In this document: one piece after another, positions 5,816 through 8,748 of the stretch | How the letters are laid out: each line of letters starts with the position of its first letter | How positions within the stretch are numbered: the first letter of the stretch is position 1 | Made by a program: the position numbers and the translations under genes | Source: Actinomycetota bacterium | GTDB lineage: Bacteria; Actinomycetota; Thermoleophilia; Solirubrobacterales; Solirubrobacteraceae | Reading direction: 5' to 3' | Length of the DNA: 8,748 nucleotides | Assembly (NCBI GenBank): GCA_019348435.1 | Contig: JAHWJM010000087.1 | Location: forward strand, 1 to 8,748 | Notes under the pieces: model-generated | Database searches by the model: none | What the model was told of the DNA's origin: nothing | The model's input: only the letters and a program-made list of their open reading frames with translations

Positions 5816-8071
5816 TTATCCGCGTGCCGTCAACCGGCGGCTGACGGTCGTCGGATCGCCGGCGTCGGCGGTCGCCTCGACCTGCAGCGTCACGATCAGC
5901 CCGCGGCGGCTTCCCATCGCCTTGCGCAGCCGCGCGACCTGCGCGCGCGAGAGCCTCAGGCGCACGATCTTCGACTCGGCCGCCTGCAGCTTCGACGTCA
6001 CCGGCCGCAGGCTCGTCGAGACTGCGCGCTTGCGCCTGCGCGGCTTGTCGCGCTCGGTCAGCGTGCCCGTCACGCGCACGTCGCAGATCGTGTCGCAGCC
6101 GACGCGGATCGGCAGGACGCGCGTGCTGAACAGGCCGGCGCTGCGCAGGATGCGCAGGCTCACCTCAGGGCCGAGCGGAGGCGGCAGCGTCGGCATCTTC
6201 GGGGGTGGCGGGTGGGCGATCGGCGCCAGCGCGACGCACGGCGGGGCGGCGGGTGCGGCGAGCGCGAACTGCTGCACACGGTGGTTGCGCGTGTCGGTGA
6301 CGGTCAGCGTGCCCCGGCAGTCGACGACCACCCCGGTCGGGTTGATGAACTGGCCGGCGCCGATCCCGCGCTCGCCGAACATCCCGAGCCGCTCGCCGTG
6401 GGGGCCGAACTTCTGGATGCGGTTGTTGCCGCGATCCGCGACCCACAGGTTCCCGCCGGCGTCGAGCGAGATCTGCGCCGGCGCCGACAGCTTGCCGAGC
6501 GTCCGCCCGGAGCCGCCGAACTGCGCGATCTGGGCGCCCTGCGGGTCGTAGACGGTGATCCGGTGGTTCGTGGCGCTGACGTAGACGCGCGAGCCATCTG
6601 GGGTTGTCGCGATGCCGCGGACCTTGCCTGCGTCCGTCCACGCGCCGAGATACTCGCCGGCGGTGGTGAAGCGCGCGATGCGGCTGTTACCGGTGTCGGC
6701 GACGCTGATGACGCCGGCGGCGTCGATCGCGATCGCCGAGGGGTCGCGCAGCCGGCCGGGGCCGCTGCCCAGCGCGGCGATCGTGCGCGCCGGCAGCCCG
6801 GTCGAGCGGGCGAAGACGAAGATCCGTGCCCGGCGCTGGTCGAGGACGTACGCGTCGCCGGCCGCGTCGAAGGCCACCGCGACCGGCCGGCGCAGGATCG
6901 TCGGCCCGGGCGAAGGAGAGCCCCAGATGGAGGCCACCGAGCCGTCCGGGTGCAGCAGCTCGAGGCGCCCGTTGACGGAGTCGGCGACCGCGCGCAGGCC
7001 GCTGGCGTCGGCGGCGACGCCCATCGGCGTGTTGAACTGCCCGGGCGCCCGCCCGGATGCGCCGAAGGAGCGCAGCAGCCGCCCCCCGCGGTCGAACACG
7101 TCGATGCGGTCGTTGCCGGTGTTCGTGACGTACAGCTCTCCGCTGTGGCCTGACGCGATCGCACGCGGGTAGGCGAGCTTGCCCGGGCCGGTGCCGTAGC
7201 TGCCCCAGCGCGCCCTGTACTTGTAGTCGGGCCGCGGGCCGAAGCGCAGGATGCGCTGGTTGATGTCGTCGGCCACGAAGACGCGGCCCTGCGGGTCGAC
7301 GGCCACGCCGAACGGGAAGCTGAACTGGTTCTTGCCCCGGCCCTGGCCGCTGCCGACGGTTCGGATCACGCGCCCGCCGAAGTCCATGACGACGAGCCGG
7401 TGGTGGTGGTCGTCGGCGACGATCAGCCGCTTGCCGTGCACGGCCAGCCCGCGCGGGTTGGCGAGCAGCCCCGGCGAGGCGATCTCCGTTGCGCCCGAGC
7501 CATCGAGGTTGAAGCGCTGCACGCGGTCGTTCTGGCTGTCGGAGACGAACAGGAGGTTTCCGGCGATGGCGAGCCCTCCGCCTGCGGGCGCGTCGTTGCC
7601 GCCGCCGGGGCCGAAGTTGAACTGCCCCACGTTCGTGCCCCTGCTGCCGAACGAGGCGATCAGCCGCCCCTCGGCGCCGAAGCGGTCGATGCGGCTGTGG
7701 CCGCTGCTGACGACGAACAGCGTGTTGTCGCCGGCGACGGCGACCGCGCCGACCGACGTGAACTCGCCGGGGCGCAGCCCGGCCAGCCCGACCTCCCGCA
7801 GGAACTCGCCCTTGGGGGTGAAGACCTGGATGACGCTCGAGGACTGGTCGCCGACGTAGACCGATCCGTCGGGCCCGACCGCAACGGTCTGCGGGAAGCG
7901 CAGCACGCCGCCGCCACGCTGGCCGACCTGCGAGCCGGACGCGTACGGGCACGGCCCGCTCGCCCCCGGACACGGCGCCTGGGCGGGGGCGATCGCGGGC
8001 AGCACGAGGGCGCCGAGCGCAAGCGCGCAGCCTGCGAGCGCCATCAGCCGGCGATGGGTGCTGCGGGCCAT
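5816..8071 (-). CDS. Secreted NHL-repeat protein (about 12 repeats) with C-terminal Cys-pair domain
   Basis: The 751-residue product begins with a signal peptide (residues 1-31, ending LPAIAPAQA), followed by a short Cys/Gly-rich stretch. Residues about 56-604 hold about twelve NHL repeats with the usual pattern 'P.gvAvd..G.lyVaD..N.RIq.F...G', for example FPFGVAVDPQGRVFVADDIN and LSAPAQISLDAGGNLWVADR. NHL propellers normally have six blades, so twelve suggests two propellers in tandem. A Pro-rich linker (about 605-634) leads to a 115-residue domain with the pair Cys-Asp-Thr-Ile-Cys. Similar tails occur on many exported proteins of Thermoleophilia, probably as a beta-sandwich. No catalytic motif is visible, so a binding or scaffold role on the cell surface is likely. 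The ATG at 8071 is chosen because the signal peptide follows directly; an open frame back to 8305 lies inside trxC. The SGNH hydrolase follows 8 bp downstream. Confidence 0.88.
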   Translation of the reverse strand: MARSTHRRLMALAGCALALGALVLPAIAPAQAPCPGASGPCPYASGSQVGQRGGGVLRFPQTVAVGPDGSVYVGDQSSSVIQVFTPKGEFLREVGLAGLRPGEFTSVGAVAVAGDNTLFVVSSGHSRIDRFGAEGRLIASFGSRGTNVGQFNFGPGGGNDAPAGGGLAIAGNLLFVSDSQNDRVQRFNLDGSGATEIASPGLLANPRGLAVHGKRLIVADDHHHRLVVMDFGGRVIRTVGSGQGRGKNQFSFPFGVAVDPQGRVFVADDINQRILRFGPRPDYKYRARWGSYGTGPGKLAYPRAIASGHSGELYVTNTGNDRIDVFDRGGRLLRSFGASGRAPGQFNTPMGVAADASGLRAVADSVNGRLELLHPDGSVASIWGSPSPGPTILRRPVAVAFDAAGDAYVLDQRRARIFVFARSTGLPARTIAALGSGPGRLRDPSAIAIDAAGVISVADTGNSRIARFTTAGEYLGAWTDAGKVRGIATTPDGSRVYVSATNHRITVYDPQGAQIAQFGGSGRTLGKLSAPAQISLDAGGNLWVADRGNNRIQKFGPHGERLGMFGERGIGAGQFINPTGVVVDCRGTLTVTDTRNHRVQQFALAAPAAPPCVALAPIAHPPPPKMPTLPPPLGPEVSLRILRSAGLFSTRVLPIRVGCDTICDVRVTGTLTERDKPRRRKRAVSTSLRPVTSKLQAAESKIVRLRLSRAQVARLRKAMGSRRGLIVTLQVEATADAGDPTTVSRRLTARG

Positions 8072-8089
8072 CGTCGCTCTAACCACGGC

Positions 8090-8107
8090 GCGCGACGATA
8101 GTCGCGC
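8090..8107 (-). terminator. GC-rich hairpin upstream of the NHL gene
   Basis: A 7-bp perfect stem (GCGCGAC / GTCGCGC) closes a GATA loop on the plus strand (TATC on the minus strand). It lies between trxC and the NHL-repeat gene, second in a pair of hairpins. No T-run follows on the minus strand. It may add to termination after trxC or lie in the NHL 5' leader. Confidence 0.35.
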
Positions 8108-8111
8108 CGCT

Positions 8112-8131
8112 GCAGGCGGGTGCGCGCCTGC
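8112..8131 (-). terminator. GC-rich hairpin just after trxC (candidate terminator)
   Basis: A 7-bp perfect stem (GCAGGCG / CGCCTGC) with a 6-nt loop begins 11 bp beyond the trxC stop codon, where a terminator is expected. There is no T-tract, which is common for terminators in high-GC actinobacteria. If it works, trxC is separated from the NHL-SGNH pair. Confidence 0.45.
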
Positions 8132-8141
8132 CCCGGCGTGA

Positions 8142-8582
8142 TCAGCCGTCGGCGGCGGCGGGCGCGGGCACATGGCGCTCGAGGACCGAGCGCAGTTGCG
8201 CGGCCGGGACCGCTCCGACGACACGGTCGATCTCGGCGCCGTCGCGCATGACGACGAGCAGCGGGATGCCCTGCACCGCATAGCGGGTGGCGATCGCCGG
8301 TGCATGGTCGATGTTGAGCTTGACGACCTTCAGCCGGCCCGCGAAGTCGCGGCCCATCTGCTCGACGACGGGGGAGACCATCCGGCACGGGCCGCACCAC
8401 GGCGCCCAGAAGTCGACGAGCACGGGAACCGACGCGACGATCTCCTCGTCGAACGCCGTGGCGTCGGTCTCGACGATCCAGGGCAGGTCTGTGTGGCAGA
8501 CGCTGCAGCGCGGCACACCCCTCGCGGGCGCGTGCACGCGGTTCTTCCTCTTGCAGTTCGGGCAGCTGACGATCGTCGCCAT
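8142..8582 (-). CDS. trxC: Thioredoxin-2 type protein with N-terminal zinc ribbon
   Basis: A 146-residue cytoplasmic dithiol-disulfide oxidoreductase. Residues 7-29 carry two Cys pairs (SCPNCKRKNR and PRCSVCHTDLPW; Cys7, Cys10, Cys26, Cys29), the zinc-binding module that marks the Trx2/TrxC branch. Residues 36-138 are the thioredoxin fold, with FWAPWCGPCRMVSPV (active-site Cys63 and Cys66), the KLNID strand and the cis-Pro at GIP (Pro107). All functional residues are present and the length is normal for TrxC. TrxC proteins are reduced by thioredoxin reductase and often serve the oxidative stress response. The ATG at 8582 is chosen because the zinc ribbon starts immediately after it; an extension to 8651 would cross the hairpin at 8610-8635. 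It probably forms its own transcription unit, bounded by hairpins on both sides. Confidence 0.93.
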   Translation of the reverse strand: MATIVSCPNCKRKNRVHAPARGVPRCSVCHTDLPWIVETDATAFDEEIVASVPVLVDFWAPWCGPCRMVSPVVEQMGRDFAGRLKVVKLNIDHAPAIATRYAVQGIPLLVVMRDGAEIDRVVGAVPAAQLRSVLERHVPAPAAADG

Positions 8583-8609
8583 CGCCTGAACGGCTACCCA
8601 CGGGGCCGC

Positions 8610-8635
8610 TGCGCCGCACCCTCGGGTGCGGCGCA
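8610..8635. terminator. Perfect 11-bp stem hairpin between trxC and the gene upstream
   Basis: TGCGCCGCACC and GGTGCGGCGCA pair over 11 bp around a CTCG loop. It lies 23 bp downstream of the stop codon at 8658-8660 and 28 bp before the trxC start, so it most likely ends transcription of the upstream gene. There is no T-tract on either strand. The stem itself is exact and very stable; its role is inferred from position. Confidence 0.65.
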
Positions 8636-8657
8636 TTGGCGCAGCCCCCATGGAGGC

Positions 8658-8748
8658 CTACTTGTCGCGGTCGAGCATCTTCTTGACCTTCTCGGCGCCC
8701 GTGTCGACCTTCTCCTTGAGGGTGCTGGACGCCTGTTCGACCTTGCCC
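8658..8748 (-). CDS. 3' end of a small Lys/Glu-rich protein (CsbD-like or similar), cut by window edge
   Basis: Only the last 29 residues and a TAG stop are present. The sequence reads GKVEQASSTLKEKVDTGAEK followed by VKKMLDRDK. It is charged, has no aromatic residues, and shows the amphipathic Lys/Val/Glu helix pattern typical of CsbD-like stress proteins. Small actinobacterial Lys/Asp-rich proteins of the MT0933 antitoxin-like type end in the same way, so the family is not certain. The terminator hairpin follows its stop codon after 22 bp. Codon use, with GC-rich third positions, agrees with a real coding frame. Confidence 0.6.
   Translation of the reverse strand, partial: GKVEQASSTLKEKVDTGAEKVKKMLDRDK

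Noticed and set aside
5337..6551. 404-codon plus-strand frame opposite the SGNH and NHL genes
   Set aside because: No motif, spans two real minus-strand genes and their junction, and is explained by GC-rich composition.
6687..7973. 428-codon minus-strand frame inside the NHL gene
   Set aside because: Arg/Pro-rich out-of-frame shadow; the NHL repeats read perfectly in the other frame.
5816..8071. Repeat array at DNA level (CRISPR or tandem repeat) in the NHL gene
   Set aside because: The periodicity is at protein level; units differ in length and base sequence and there are no conserved DNA repeats or spacers.
8072..8305. Longer NHL protein starting at 8305
   Set aside because: The extra 78 residues overlap trxC out of frame and would bury the clear signal peptide that starts at 8071.
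8583..8651. Longer thioredoxin starting at 8651
   Set aside because: The extension would be encoded by the terminator hairpin and precedes the conserved zinc-ribbon N-terminus; no family member needs it.

Overview
The window is GC-rich throughout, with dense, tightly spaced genes and GTG starts. It looks like a chromosomal or metagenomic fragment from Actinomycetota, most likely class Thermoleophilia (Solirubrobacterales-like). The taxon is an inference from composition, from the C-terminal Cys-pair domain on the NHL protein, and from the glycosidase-like fragment at the left edge. No tRNA, rRNA, CRISPR array, insertion sequence or phage gene was seen.

Left part (1-3108): aromatic amino acid catabolism. 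A phenylalanine 4-monooxygenase gene (phhA, minus strand, 2493-1600) overlaps by 20 bp the start of a 4-hydroxyphenylpyruvate dioxygenase gene (hpd, minus strand, from 1619). Together these would turn Phe into Tyr and, after a transaminase not present here, 4-hydroxyphenylpyruvate into homogentisate. A divergent AsnC/Lrp-family regulator (2614-3108) shares their 120-bp control region. That region carries a perfect 6-3-6 inverted repeat over the regulator start codon and a half-site copy 42 bp upstream.

The main oddity is the hpd reading frame. It is HPPD-like for about 320 residues, then stays open to the window edge without the HPPD C-terminus or its third iron ligand. The tail resembles, in order, an ankyrin-type repeat, the SAT-motif region of an SF2 helicase, and a glycosidase-like 'GNEPN' segment. 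This is either an extraordinary fusion or, more likely, a chimeric contig end.

Middle part (3116-5807): an OafA-type membrane acyltransferase fused to a periplasmic/extracellular SGNH domain (plus strand) meets tail to tail, with 7 bp between, a small secreted SGNH/GDSL hydrolase (minus strand).

Right part (5816-8748, minus strand): a secreted protein with about twelve NHL repeats (probably two six-bladed propellers) plus a lineage-type C-terminal domain lies 8 bp upstream of the SGNH hydrolase, and the two are probably co-transcribed. Further upstream are two hairpins, a thioredoxin-2 (trxC-like) gene with an N-terminal zinc ribbon, a strong 11-bp hairpin terminator, and the 3' end of a small Lys/Glu-rich protein cut by the window edge. 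The acyltransferase, SGNH hydrolase and NHL protein could form a cell-surface glycan acylation/deacylation group, but that is inference from location.
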